A stretch of 64,000 nucleotides of DNA from Cryptomeria japonica (Eukaryota; Streptophyta; Pinopsida; Cupressales; Cupressaceae). The notes under the pieces are model-generated. The model saw nothing but the letters and a program-made list of their open reading frames with translations. It had not been told where the DNA came from and made no database searches. How positions within the stretch are numbered: the stretch's first letter is position 1; every line of letters starts with the position of its first letter. Position numbers and translations under genes: made by a program. The stretch lies in contig NC_081409.1 in assembly GCF_030272615.1 (NCBI RefSeq), positions 206,939,190 to 207,003,189 of the forward strand, written 5' to 3'. This document shows, in pieces, positions 1 through 12,260 of the stretch.

Positions 1-780
1 GATGACTCTGGTTTAGTGTTGCTAAAGTGTTATTTTAGTGTTGTTATGGTGCTACTTACAGTTCTAGCTATGTAAAGCATTAGTGCCTTGGTTAACGTTG
101 TTTTCTTAATAAAAAACATGTACTATTCAATAAAATTTTACCATAATTATTTAAAAAAACTTAAATTCTTACAAAGAATTTTAATTACTAAGATTTTATT
201 AATTTAAATGATTTTACTAAGACAATTTAAAACCATAATTTTTAATTTGAATTCCTGTTGTAAATTTTAGGAAAGTAAGTTACTAGGTCAATTTATAATA
301 AATTCTCAAAAAAATATTTGTAAACTTATGCTTCTAAGAATACTTAGTGAAAATTTGGAAGTAAAGGCGATGGAATTTGGGACAATAAATATTTTGATTT
401 TAAAATAGTTTCGGATGATAAATATTTTGAAAAGGTATGAGTCTATAAATAGTTGATTTTATTTAGTATTGTGTTCAAAATTATTTTTTAGGTTTAATGT
501 GAATGATATATAGATTTTATTTTGTTTTGTGCTAAAACAATATTGTAGATATCATACACATTAATTATCTTTTGACGTAGTGCTAAAATTTGTTTGTTAT
601 AGTTATCAAACACATAGATCATCAACATCATTTGGCTTAGTATATTGAAATTCATCGACTATGGGTGTCATGTGCACGAATCATCAATCTCATTCAACTT
701 ATTGTTAAAATTCTCCCATGAATCAACTCATATTAGCATAGGTGTATTGTGCACTTTACAATCCTTGTATTGTATTGATA
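1..780. other. AT-rich spacer, nothing recognised
   Basis: AT-rich DNA without a plausible coding region, terminal repeats or RNA-gene signature on either strand. Confidence 0.6.
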
Positions 781-1937
781 GTAGCAATATCTCTCGTATT
801 CACTCCAACTCTCCATCCATTTCTTTCTCTCTCTCATCTCTCTACCTCTCTCTATATATAACCTCATATATATATATATATATATATATCCACCTCCTCT
901 CTCATTATCTTCCTCTTTCTATTTTTATTTCTCCCTCTCCCTCTTCATCTCTCCTTGTCTATATATTTATTTCTATCTTCCTCTCACCACCTCTATCTTT
1001 CCTAAGTTATCTCACTATCTCTCCTATTTATCCCTATACGTCTCTCTTTCCATCACTATCTCTCCCTCTCCTTATAACTCCCTCTTATATCTCTCTCTAC
1101 TTCACCTCTCTCCTCTTTGTTTGTCTCATTCTCTCTCCCTCTATTGATTTATATCCCTTTCTATATATATTCATACTTCTCTCTCACTAATATGCATTAC
1201 GCTCCTTATTTCTCCCTCCCAACTTCCTTTATCTAGTATATCTCATTATCTCTACCCTCTCTCTGTCTCCCATTCATTGCATCTCTCTTGCTCTATTCTC
1301 TACATCTCCTGGTCTATATCTCTCTACCTCTATCTCCTTCCCAATCCTTATATATCTCCATATATCTCCCTCTATTTACATCACTCCCTCTCTCCCTCTC
1401 TATCTATTGAGCCATTTCATGTTCTCCCCCTTTCTTTATCTCTTATGCACTCCATCTCTCCCTCCAACTCTCCTCTACATCTATATCTTCCACTTCTCTC
1501 TCTCTATTTATCTCTTTATCTCCCTCTCACTCCTCTCTCTATCTCTTTCTATCCATTATTTTCTTGATGTCCATCTGCCTTATCTCTCTATCTCTTTCCA
1601 TGGCCCTCTTTATCTCTCTATGTTTCCTTTTATGTATATCTCCCCTTATCCTTCTCCATATGCTGATTTATATCTCACTCTCTACCTCTTCTCTCTTCCT
1701 CTCTCCCTCTATATTGATCTCTTTCCCTGTCTTCCTATCCCCCCCCTCTCTCTGTGCCTCTGTATCCCCTATCTTAATCTCTCTATCTTTAACAATCACC
1801 CTCTATAAAGTCTCATATATTTCTATCTACATCTCTTTCTCTTCCCATGCATATCTCTATCTCTAGGTGTGTCTCCCTCTATATCCAGATCCATCTATCT
1901 CCCTCTCTCTCTCTAGGTGTGCCTCCCTCTATATCCA

Positions 1938-2029
<92 letters not shown>

Positions 2030-2244
2030 TTCCTACACCTCTATACATCTTTTATTTATCTCTCTCTCTCTCTCTCTCCATATTCCTTCTTTGATCTCTC
2101 TCTATCTCTAGCTTGTTATCTATACATATTTGTCTAGCCTTATCTCCATATCTCTCTATCCCTACATCTCTCCCTCTTCCTACACCTCTATGATCTATAT
2201 TTTTTTGTCTCTCTATATCTCTCTTTCCATATTCCTTCTTTGAT

Positions 2245-2291
<47 letters not shown>

Positions 2292-2379
2292 ACATTATCT
2301 CTGCATATTTGTGTAGCCTTATCTCCATATCTCTCTAGCTCTATATCTCTCCCTCTCCCTACCTATCTCTAAGAATTAT

Positions 2380-2445
<66 letters not shown>

Positions 2446-2530
2446 CCTTTCCTTCTCTCCATATCCCTCTCCACCTCCAACTCCATCTCCATTTCCATCT
2501 CTTTCTTACTCTCTATCTATGTTTCCTATC
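781..2530. repeat. Polypyrimidine low-complexity tract with microsatellites
   Basis: About 1.7 kb in which the plus strand is almost entirely C and T, built from TCTC, CCTCT and TATATCTC words. Perfect runs include (AT)n at 866-889, (TC)42 at 1942-2025, (CA)14 at 2267-2294, (TC)n at 2385-2418 and (TA)n at 2419-2445. The open frames across it encode only Ser/Leu/Tyr/Ile-rich low-complexity peptides and are by-products of the repeat. Such mirror-like homopyrimidine DNA can form triplexes, which is a general property and not shown here. Confidence 0.9.
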
Positions 2531-3135
2531 TCTTCTCCTTATCAATTTGAGTGGTGGTTCACTTTTCAATATGTTTGAGATTCACTGTTAGTTGACAATT
2601 TGAGTAGTGGTGGTGATGTGGGAGACTTGAAATATTGCTCAATTGAAGGCAATAAGGCATTTTAGTGTAGGGAAAGGCATACATTTTTAATAGGTAAGTG
2701 AAAAATTCTTAGAGGACTGGGGATTTTACAGTACTTTTGGAGTTTATTTAGTGTGGTTATGCTTTTTTCTAGGTGAGTGTGGTTATGAATGTAGGTTTTT
2801 CACCGAATATGAAGTTATTTGTTCAATGCATTGGGAAAAATAGAAAACTAATTAGAATTTTTTTTGAAAAATATCTATGCACTAGGTATTTATGTCTTCT
2901 TTCTAACAAAAAAAATAAAATTTAATTTTGATAAATATAGAACAAGTTATGTGTTCAAACGTACATCTATATATAAATTATAATTAGTCGGACTTCAAAA
3001 CTTAATAGAATGAAAATATTCAACATATCACTATCAAACCAATTGTATGCCCTAGTTATTTATGTTACAAATCAAAATTCAAAAGAATTAATATTTTATC
3101 ATTTATAGAAAAATCGTTATGTGTTTCGGGATGCA

Positions 3136-3397
3136 CATCACTCTAAAACAATGTTGTTTGTTGTAAAAAACTACTTTTTGAGGGAGATGGAAAAATAAAT
3201 AAAATTTTATTCAGAAAAAATTGAAAAACTATATTTAGAATCTAAAAACAAGATGTTACAAATCACTAGTTTACATCATCTTGAAATTCTTAACGGTTTA
3301 AAAGTTATAGGTGTTGGAAAGTGAAGTTTATTTTCAAAATATTCATTTAAGTGTCAAAGTTGGTCAAAAAGTGGGAACCAATATTGTGAGTTCACCC
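3136..3397 (+). repeat. Truncated copy of the 59825-60202 MITE-like repeat
   Basis: About 262 bp matches the right two thirds of the element at 59825-60202 with scattered substitutions, including the right terminus GTGAGTTCACCC. The left terminal inverted repeat is absent, so this copy is 5' truncated or rearranged. Found by eye. Confidence 0.75.
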
Positions 3398-3741
3398 TAA
3401 TTAAAATATTTTAAAATGGTTTTAATGTGAAGTATATCTACTCAATTTATTTTTCTTCTTTTCAATAATTCACTGGGCTTGTAATATTCTCTTGCAGATT
3501 CATAAAAGGACTACTTAGATTCCTTATTCGTTGAGAAAAAGTTGGAGGCTTTGTGGGGAAGTATCTTTTACTACACATTTAAGAATGAGATTTGAATTTG
3601 ATGGAGATAAAGCAACTCTTGGACTTGATCTTTTATGTTCACTTGTTTATGTTTATGGTTTCATTCTCTTACTTTCCTTAGGTACAAGGTGAACTCGTAG
3701 CAGCTACAACACAATCTTTTCTAGAGAAATATCGAAAGGTG

Positions 3742-3914
3742 ACACAATATGGTTTTGCAGGAAATTAAATCCAAATTTTAAAAGTAGAATAATGAAACTT
3801 TTTTGTTTAGATAATTGTATCCATTTACACAATATGGTTTTGCGAGAAATAGAATCATTATTCTAAAAGTAGAGTGAAATGAAACTTTTTTGTTCAGATA
3901 ATTGTAGCCATTTT
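3742..3914. repeat. Imperfect tandem duplication, 85-bp period
   Basis: Copies at 3742-3826 and 3827-3914 both start ACACAATATGG and end near ATAATTGTA(T/G)CCATTT, with small differences between them. No coding potential. Confidence 0.75.
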
Positions 3915-4694
3915 AGTTGTATTTCCAACAATCTATGAATGACATTTTATTTCAAAGTAATTATAGTCTGGTTGTCACCTGAATTTTTTTATATCATGTT
4001 TTTGTATCAATTTCAAACTTCAAATTTCTTTTTCTAGTAATTTTTACCATAATATTTTTTGGTTGGTTCAATATTGACTCTTTGAAGAATCTCTACATCC
4101 ATCCATTGTTATATACATACAATGGAACCCAAATCAATATAATTATTCCAAAAAGTGCCTTATGTTTCTAGGAGTTTCTAAATATTCTTAATAATATTTC
4201 TAATTGTTGCTAGGAATTTTTTCAATTTCAAATAATGTTCCTAACATTTTATTAAGAATTATATCCCAATTTTTTGCACTTTCCTATTATAGCCTTCCCT
4301 ATTTATGACACTTTTATTTCCAAGGTCTCCCCACATATCCATTTCTAACATTTCAAGTAACATCAACTTACAATGAGTCTATGCACCTTAGAATGTTTGG
4401 AGGTAATCTTAACAGTATATATAGAGAAGTTAGAAAAGAAGCACCAAGCTCAAAAGAAAAATGATGAATAAAAAAAATTAACAATCCATTTGATGAAAAA
4501 TAAATTTATCATTAAGGCTTTGGAAGTGTAGAAAGGTAATATTGGATTTAATAAAATGAATCTGCAATACAATACAACTTTAGCTTCTGAATGACATAGA
4601 AAATGAGTGCTCTTTATTTGCCTTGGAACCTTTTGTCACTTGATATCCTCCAAAAGAATGTTTCCTTTGAGAGGCCCTAGTTGGTATTAGGTCT
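3915..4694. other. AT-rich spacer, nothing recognised
   Basis: No ORF or repeat signature that I can support. Confidence 0.5.
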
Positions 4695-5294
4695 TGTAGC
4701 ATCCTAAATTGTACCCTCTTACAATTTTGTCCTCACTTGGGCCCTCACCTTGGCATTCATCCCCTAAGGCTTGATTTAAGCCTTGATTTTGCTCACACTA
4801 TGCATTTTCACTCAAGTTTTCATGTTCTACACTTCCTTGCCCCAAGATCTTGGGCCTCTGATGTCTAGGACTAGAGCACCCAACACCCCAGTCCTCTTCA
4901 AAAGGGCCCATTTTGGGGCCTCTAATTAGTAACATGATTTGAGCAGGAAACTAGATCCCGTGTCAGCTCAGTTCAAAAAATTAATTTGCTTTTTGATTAG
5001 CATGTATAAAAAGAGGTCCACCCCTCTCATTTTGACATTAAATTCAAATTCGTAATCCACTCAAGAGAGAAAAATTGAGATCCTATATTCAAGTGAGAAA
5101 ACATTCAATCTTCTTTCAAGAATTGGAGTAGAATTAAAGCCAAGTTTCAAGAATTGGAGATGACATTCATGTTCTATGTTTTATGAAGACTATCCACATG
5201 AAACCCTAATTCCTCATGGAGACAAACAAAACCTCATAAAGAGGTATAACATTAGTGTTTCATACATTTTCAGCATTTCCCTCAAAAGGAAATC
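4695..5294 (+). mobile_element. LTR-like sequence, left part, interrupted by the copia element
   Basis: Starts TGTAGCATCC, resembling the TGTAG starts of the gypsy LTRs at 21959 and 57179. It has a TATA-like TATAAAAAG near 5006 followed by a CT/GA-rich leader, as in plant LTR promoters. The copia element sits inside it, and similar non-coding sequence resumes at 11972. I could not fix the right boundary or a target duplication, so this is an inference: it may be a solo LTR or unrelated promoter-like DNA. Confidence 0.4.
5290..5294. repeat. Target site duplication AAATC (left) of copia element
   Basis: AAATC directly precedes the 5' LTR and recurs at 11967-11971 directly after the 3' LTR. This is the 5-bp duplication expected of an LTR retrotransposon. 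Confidence 0.95.
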
Positions 5295-5741
5295 TGTTGG
5301 TGTAAATAAATATTCATTTTGGATATTATTACACTTACTTAAGTTAACTTAGGATAATGCATCTCTTCGTAGTTTGGATTTGAGACACTTAGCAAAGTGT
5401 GCACTTAGGGATAGAGCTTGTAGGAGAAATTCCACTCTTTGTGGTCTTATTTTGCTGTTACACTCCACATTCGGTGGGTCATCCACCTCTTGTGGAATAT
5501 TATATTATTTCTCCTACCTACCCTTAGTATTTCTTACCTACCCTTGTTTCTCATTGAGCCACATGTCATATTTGTGTGCTCATACATCCATATGGCCTTG
5601 CCTATATAAGCAGGCCTCTATTCATTGTATTGGTTAATTTAGTTGATCATTTGTATATTGATGAGAATACAGTTTGTTCTTGTCATTCTATTGTCTCTTT
5701 TATGCTTTTCATTGTGCCCTTGATCTTGGCAAAATCCTACA
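5295..5741 (+). repeat. 5' LTR of copia element
   Basis: 447 bp, TG...CA termini, near-identical to 11520-11966. A TATA box (TATATAA, 5603-5609) probably drives element transcription. A short open frame inside each LTR is a by-product and not a gene. Confidence 0.97.
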
Positions 5742-5753
5742 TGGTATCAGAGC
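5742..5753 (+). promoter_or_regulatory. Primer-binding site, initiator tRNA-Met type
   Basis: TGGTATCAGAGC lies immediately after the 5' LTR. It is complementary to the 3' end of plant initiator tRNA-Met, the usual primer for copia minus-strand DNA synthesis. Confidence 0.93.
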
Positions 5754-7179
5754 TATTGAGGCTTCATTGATCAGTTTTTGGAGACATCGTGGAAGACTTC
5801 TACTTTCAGATTTGGGGATCTTCATTTTTTGGGGGCATCATACAGCTATTTGGACATCACCGTTGAATCCGAGAGGCCGTTTCCATAAATTTTGACTATA
5901 AAGTCGACCTATTTTGGTGAGAAATCTTTTTTCCCCATTTTGACCTTTTTCGTACAGATTTCGAAATTTTTTTACAAAAAATTTATTTTTCAAAAAAAAA
6001 AAAATCAAAAAATTTCGCGAAAAAAAAAAAAAAAGCTTTTTGTTTGGGGGTCCGAAGACCCCCCTCGTACATAGCACTTGCGTGTCGCAGGTTTCGCAGG
6101 GCCGCCGTACCTGACACCGCCGACGCCTGCAGAGCCGCTCCAAATGCCGCGCCACCACCTCAGTTCCTGACGCCTCCCCCGCCCACCTGCTCCGGCCACC
6201 ACCGCTCCACGGCTCCGGCCATCTCCACCGCCGGCGACCACCTAACCCAGGCGGCAACCGCATCCGCCACGTGGCAGGCGACCACTGGCTCACGAGAAAA
6301 CAGTCAACTGCTCCATCACGTCAGCTTTGTATGACAGCTCAGTCAACTGCCACGTCATTGCGCCACACAGCCAGTCCATACAGTGCCACGTCATTCGTAC
6401 GACCTGCACAGTCACCTGCACAGTCAGCAGTCTGTACAGTACGGATGCCCAGTCAGTAGGGAGGCAAAGTTTTTGCGACGGTCATATGACCATCAAATTT
6501 AACACAGTGACTTGCTGACATCAGTGCCACATCAGCACTTTTTGAAATTTTTTTGACCCCTCTCCATTGGGCTTTTTAGTTTTGCAGTCTAACTTTGAAA
6601 GGCCATATCTTGCTCATTTTTGCTCCTTTTTTGGTGCAATTTTTTTTGAAATGGGCTAAAATTTTGTGATCTTCATAGTGGTGTGGTCATTTTCTGAGTT
6701 TGGTGCACAGGTTTTTTAGAATTTTTAGATTCTCTCAGCTGTACCTGTCCAATCCTCAATTCTGCAACTTCAAAGGCCTCGTTTGAGCTCATACAACCTC
6801 CTTTTCATGTGCCATTTTTTTTGAAAGTGCTTATTTTTTCGTCTACTTTCAGAATCTATGATCAGATTTCAAAGATTTTGAGTGAAAATTGTACTTTCAG
6901 ATATTGGTCTTATTTGGCCTATTAGGTACTTGTAAATTGCTTGGATCTTAGTTAGATCTCTTGCATTATCAGTTTGAGACTCTTTTGGCCTTATTGAGGT
7001 AGTTGTAAAATTGTAAATCAGAAGTCCACTTTTCCATTTTTTGCAAGTGGCCCATTATATACGCACTTCTTATAAAGTGCCAAAATCATCACATTTGAGG
7101 GGGTTCTTTGATTGAGTGAATTTGGGGGGGTGTCTTGTGTGATTGTGCCTCTCTTTGTGCTCTTTCCATTCTTGTTGCA
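5754..7179 (+). other. Untranslated leader of copia element with a GC-rich island
   Basis: A 1.4-kb leader without conserved coding sequence. 5990-6035 is A-rich. About 6060-6300 is strikingly GC-rich (CGCC/GCCACC words), followed by several CACGTCA-type words to about 6400, then AT-rich sequence to gag. The proline/alanine-rich open frames on both strands of the island look compositional. Confidence 0.7.
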
Positions 7180-10100
7180 ATGAGTCCTAACAAATTTCCA
7201 CCTTTAACTCCACATAATTATGCATCATGGAAAATTAAAGTATGGAGTAAATTAATGGAAAAGGGTCTCACACACTACATAGATGGAACAATAACAACAC
7301 CACCTAATCCTAAGGCTGATCCAAATGCTCAATTAGAATGGCTCACAAAGAATTGCATGGCTCTTGGAACCTTACACAAGTATGTATCAGATGACCTCAT
7401 TTTTCACATTGAGAAGTGAAAAACAATCAAAGAGGCTTGGGATATGTTTCAGAAATCATATGGACATGTTAATGAAATCAGAGGCTACTAGATTGACAAT
7501 GAGCTCACCAACTTAGATCCCAAGAGTTTTGATACAATCCAAGATTATGTCACCAAAGCAAATGAGCTAAGAGCAAAGCTTAAGGATTGTGGAATTGACA
7601 AAAAGGATGCTCAATTGATATTCAACTTGTTGGATAAGCTTGCACTAGAATATGCAGCATTTGTGTCTAGCTTCCAAACTCATCGTTTAACAGTGGGGAG
7701 TTCTTATGTTATGCCTTCATTTGATGCTTTCACAGAAATGTTGATATTGGAACAAACTAAGTTGTTGAACATGGGGTTTCTCAAGTCTTCAAAGTCTAAG
7801 GCTTTGGTAGCAAATCAAGAAAATCAAGGAAGTCAAGGCAAAGATTCCAACAAGAAGAAGAAGCAATCTAAGTCTAAACCACACCAGGAAAAAGGACAAT
7901 CATCCTCTCCATCACAAGGCGATTTTTCATCCTCTTCCAAGAAGGGGACACCACCTAAGAAGGATAAACCAACTTGTGCATATTGCAAAAAGTATGGTCA
8001 TGATGAGCATCGATGCCACGCAAAACAAGTTGATGAGTTAACCAATCTTCTCAAGAAAAACAACATCAACTTGCCATTCGCCTACACAAAGAAGGATTCA
8101 TCTCCTTCTTCTTCCTCACAGTCTAAGGGAAAAGGGCAAGCATTTGTGGCTAAAACAGGTTCTTCACAACAATGGATACTTGACTCAGGTGCCTCATATC
8201 ACATGGGTTCTACAAAGGAGCAGTTTTCTTCATTGGAGCCATCTAAGGTACCTCACATTTACATAGGTGATGACACACAAGTAGAGGTTGAAGGGAAAGG
8301 TTCAGTTGACATGGATGATGGAACATTTGAGAATGTTCTCTATGTTCCTAACTTGTCTACCAACCTTCTATCCATCTACCAAATCACTCACTATGGGAAT
8401 GGGAAAAAGGTTGAGTTTACACCAGATTCAGTTGTGGTAAAGGAACTTGATGATGATACCTTGGTAGCAGTGGGACAAGTCAATGACAACTCAAGGCTTT
8501 ATTCATTCTCCCACTTTGTGCCAAGTTCACCTTCTAGGGCCTTGCTTACTCATTCAAATTCAGAAAGTAAGCTATGGCATGAGCGGTTTGGTCACCTCAA
8601 CTACCGCTATCTTCAGCAGCTAAGCACTAAAGACATGGTCACAGGTCTACCTCGAATTAGTTTTTCAGAGGGTGTATGTTCAGGTTGTTCCTTGGGCAAG
8701 CATCCCGAAGAGAAGTTTGATAAAGGGAAAACTTGGAGAGCTTTGGAAGTTCTTCAAATTGTTCACAACGATGTAGCAGGTCCATTTCCAGCACCTTCAT
8801 TCAGTAAGGTCCGCTATGTTCTTACCTTCATTGATGACTACTCTCGCTTCACTTGGGTCTACTTTCTCATTCATAAGAGTGAAGTATTTGACAGATTTCA
8901 GGACTTCAAGACTCGTGTGGAGAAGCAATCAGGGAAAGTGGTCAAGATTCTTCGCACAGATAATGGAAGGGAATATGTGAACAAAAGACTTGAGGATTTT
9001 TGTACATTTGAGGGGATTGATCTTCAGCATTCTGTCGCTTATACTCCACAGCAGAACGAGGTTGCAGAACGCAAGAATAGAACTCTCAAAGAAATGGCTA
9101 GCTGTATGATACATGCACGTTCTCTTGATCTCGCCTTTTGGGCAGAGGCTATCAGTTGTGCCACACACATCCAGAACCGGGTTCCTCACAAAGCTTTGCA
9201 AGGTATTACTCCTTTTGAAGCTTGGGCTGGCAGGAAACCGATTGTGAGACATTTCAGAGTCTTTGGGTGTCCAGCATGGGCTCGCATACCTCCACAGAAA
9301 CGCAAGGCATTGGAACCTCAGAGTCGACCTTGCATATTTGTTGGATATCCTGAGGGTGCTAAGGCATACAGATTGATGGATCCAGAGACACATGAGGTAT
9401 TCATTGAGAGGAGTGTTCACTTTGAGGAAAGCTCTCCTAGCTTATCCTCTCTACCTCCTCCACCTTCCTCCATTGTGGATAGTGATGTTAGTGATTCAGA
9501 TGCTGAGACTCCCTCAACTCTGACTCGCAGGGTTCCACCTCCGCAGGGTCCACTTGCAGTTGAGGAGCCTCGTTCTCCACCTCCACCTCGACCTCATTGG
9601 GCTTGACAGACACTTGAGTCTGTGGGTTCTCTTGTTGGGGATCCTTCGGATACATAGAGAACTCGATCACAACATCAGGATCTTCCACATGCATTCATTG
9701 CTACCGCTTTCGATCCACAGACATTTAGGGAAGCATCAGGGGTTCCTGAGTGGGACCAAGCTATGGAGGAAGAGTATAGTTCCTTGATGAGGAACAACAC
9801 ATGGGATCTAGTCCATCTCCCTAAGGGGAGAAAGATGGTTCGATGTAAGTGGATCTATCGGACCAAGTTTGCAGCGGATGGTAGTGTGGATAAGTATAAG
9901 GCTCGACTTGTTGCAAAAGGTTTTTCACAGGTTGCAGGTGTTGACTATACTGAGACCTTTGCACCCGTAGCTAAGATGAACTCCATTCATTTGACACTTG
10001 CTATTGCTGCAGCTCATGGTTGGGCTGTACATCATATGGATGTGAAGAGTGCCTTTCTTCATGGTGATCTTGATGAGGAGATTTATATGGAGCAGCCACA

Positions 10101-11250
10101 AGGTTTCATCCAGGATACTTCCTTGGTTTGCAGACTAAGGAAATCTCTCTATGGCCTTAAGCAGGCCCCCAGGGCTTGGTATGCCAAGATGGATTCCTTT
10201 CTTCTCTCCGCAGGTTTCACCAGGTGTCATTCCGATCCGAATGTCTACATTTTGCGACAGGATGACTCTCACTTGATACTTGTGCTCTATGTTGATGACT
10301 TGATCATTACAGGGAGTACTTCATCCATCATTAGCAGGGTCAAATCTGCTTTGCATGATCAATTTTCTATGACTGACTTGGGTCTTTTGCACTACTTTCT
10401 CGGGATAGAGATTTCACAGTCACCTTCCAGGATTACTCTATCACAGCCCAAGTATGCTCTTGATCTACTTGCATGCTTTCATATGGCTGATTGTAAGCCT
10501 GCCCCGACTCCCTTTCTTTCAGGAGTCAAGCTTGAGGCTTAGTGTTCTTCTCCACTAGTTGATGCCACTTTGTATCATCAGCTTGTGGGTAGTCTCATCT
10601 ACTTGACTCATACACGCCTTGATATTTCATTTGCAATTGGCATGGTTTCCCGCTTCATGCAGGATCCACATGAGCTTCATTGGAAAGCCGCCAAACGCAT
10701 CCTTCATTACATCCAGGGTACACATCACTATGGGATTCACTATGCAACAGGCACAGGACTTCGCTTGGTTGGTTACATAGACTCCAATTGGGCTGGCGAT
10801 GTAGTTGATCGTAAGTCTACTTCTGGTTACAGTTTTCACCTTGGTTCGGGCCCCATTTGTTGGTAGAGCAAGAAGCAACATGCTACTGCTCTCTCTTCGA
10901 CTGAGGCTGAGTATCGAGGCACTGTTAACGCAGCGACTGAGACCATTTGGCTCCAGTAGATCCTCACAGAGTTTGGATTCACTACTCCACAGCCGACAGT
11001 CCTACATTGCGACAATCAGAGTGCTATTGCCATCTCAAAGAACCCGGTCCAGCACCAGCGGACCAAACACATCAAGATTCATATGCACTATATCCGAGAG
11101 CTCATCCAGGAGCAGGTCATTGATTTGCAGTATTGTCCTACAACAGAGCAGGTTGCTGACATATTCACCAAACCTTTCACCGAGAGTAAGTTCCAACAGT
11201 TGCGAGCTCTCTTGGGGGTGCGGGATGTGTTTTTAGGGGGGGTCAGCTGA
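7180..11250 (+). pseudogene. copia gag-pol polyprotein, seven in-frame stops
   Basis: Codes for the structural Gag and the enzymes that copy and integrate the element. One frame runs throughout. I place the start at ATG 7180 (MSPNKFPPLTP), where Gag-like sequence begins, although the frame is open from 7135. Visible in order: Gag; zinc knuckle CX2CX4HX4C (7975-8016); protease DSGAS near 8182; GAG-pre-integrase H/C region; integrase core with D in HND, D in RTDNG and E in VAERKN; copia-type RT with YVDD (10288-10299); RNase H with DSNWAGD, STEAEY and CDNQSA. Stops: TGA 7417, TAG 7489, TGA 9604, TAG 9655, TAG 10540, TAG 10864, TAG 10957. No frameshift was seen, so the damage is entirely nonsense. 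The natural stop is at 11248-11250. The lineage within copia is not assigned. Confidence 0.95.
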
Positions 11251-11510
11251 CTTCTCCTTCCTCTCTTATGGGGGGGACTTTTTCCTCTTTGAGGTTTTGT
11301 CCTTCTTCTTTGAGATTCTTTTGTATATTCATCTCTCTTTTGGTGGGGAGTTTTTTCCCACTGGGTTTTCTCCCTTTCTCCGTTTGTGAGAGATTGCATT
11401 GCATAGTTTTGCTTGCATTTGCATATTGTACATGGGTACCTATCATGGCCTAGTAGCTGGGACCCATCTTGCATTGTTGACTTGAGTCTTCATTCCCCCA
11501 AGTTGCACTT
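11251..11510 (+). other. 3' untranslated region of copia element
   Basis: Short T- and G-rich non-coding stretch between the polyprotein stop and the polypurine tract. Confidence 0.75.
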
Positions 11511-11519
11511 AAGGGGGGG
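11511..11519 (+). promoter_or_regulatory. Polypurine tract of copia element
   Basis: AAGGGGGGG directly abuts the 3' LTR start at 11520. This is the expected plus-strand primer. Confidence 0.93.
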
Positions 11520-11966
11520 TGTTGGTGTAAATAAATATTCATTTTGGATATTATTACACTTACTTAAGTTAACTTAGGATAATGCATCTCTTCGTAGTTT
11601 GGATTTGAGACACTTAGGGACGTGTGCACTTAGGGATAGAGCTTGTAGGAGAAATTCCACCCTTTGTGGTCTTATTTTTCTGTTACACTCCACATTCGGT
11701 GGGTCATCCACCTCTTGTGGAATATTATATTATTTCTCCTACCTACCCTTAGTATTTCTTACCTACCCTTGTTTCTCATTGAGCCACATGTCATATTTGT
11801 GTGCTCATACATCCATATGGCCTTGCCTATATAAGCAGGCCTCTATTCATTGTATTGGTTAATCCAGTTGATCATTTGTATATTGATGAGAATACAGTTT
11901 GTTCTTGTCATTCTATTGTCTCTTTTATGCTTTTCATTGTGCCCTTGATCTTGGCAAAATCCTACA
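11520..11966 (+). repeat. 3' LTR of copia element
   Basis: 447 bp, differing from the 5' LTR at about seven positions, three of them clustered near 11618-11622. TATA box at 11828-11834. Followed by the AAATC duplication at 11967-11971. Confidence 0.97.
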
Positions 11967-11971
11967 AAATC

Positions 11972-12260
11972 ATTTCCATTATAGTACTTCATTTACATTT
12001 CAATTCTATTTCATCGTTAATTCCAAAACCAGAGTTTGACCTAAGGCAAGCCCCTATTCCCAACCATTTTCCTTTCTCCACTGTGCATAGGTATAGGTAT
12101 AGAGATGCAATTTTCAGGATCAACATTATTTGCAGAGACAAATATATTTCCTTTTGGTAGATGAAATGTTCAAAGGACCAGAGCGACGGGAATTCCAGCC
12201 CTAACAATTTAGGTCGACCTTCTGGGAATAGATCAGAACATTCACATATTGCTCAAATCC
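11972..12260 (+). mobile_element. Probable right part of the interrupted LTR-like sequence
   Basis: Sequence resuming after the copia duplication keeps the LTR/leader-like character of 4695-5294 (for example GAGTTTGACCTAAGGCAAGC near 12032). No terminus or duplication could be defined, so the end coordinate is nominal. Confidence 0.3.

Larger units (their letters stand above)
5295..11966 (+). mobile_element. Complete Ty1/copia LTR retrotransposon, coding region disabled
   Basis: A 6672-bp element with 447-bp direct LTRs beginning TGTTGG and ending CCTACA, a tRNA-iMet-type primer site just inside the 5' LTR, a polypurine tract just before the 3' LTR, and a 5-bp duplication AAATC. The internal order is gag, protease, integrase, reverse transcriptase, RNase H. 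Integrase before RT defines Ty1/copia. By eye the LTRs differ at about 7 of 447 sites, so the copy is fairly recent, yet the polyprotein frame carries seven stops. It apparently inserted into an older LTR-like sequence. Confidence 0.97.

Noticed and set aside
645-2291. Several open frames of 60-180 codons in the CT-rich tract, both strands
   Set aside because: They encode only Ser/Leu/Tyr/Ile or Arg/Glu low-complexity peptides, as any stop-poor microsatellite does.
5374-5637. 87-codon frame repeated at 11599-11862
   Set aside because: Lies inside both LTRs of the copia element; duplication reflects the LTRs and not selection.
5838-6334. Pro/Ala/Arg-rich open frames over the GC island in the copia leader
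   Set aside because: Open on both strands because of GC richness; no domain, and located in an untranslated leader.
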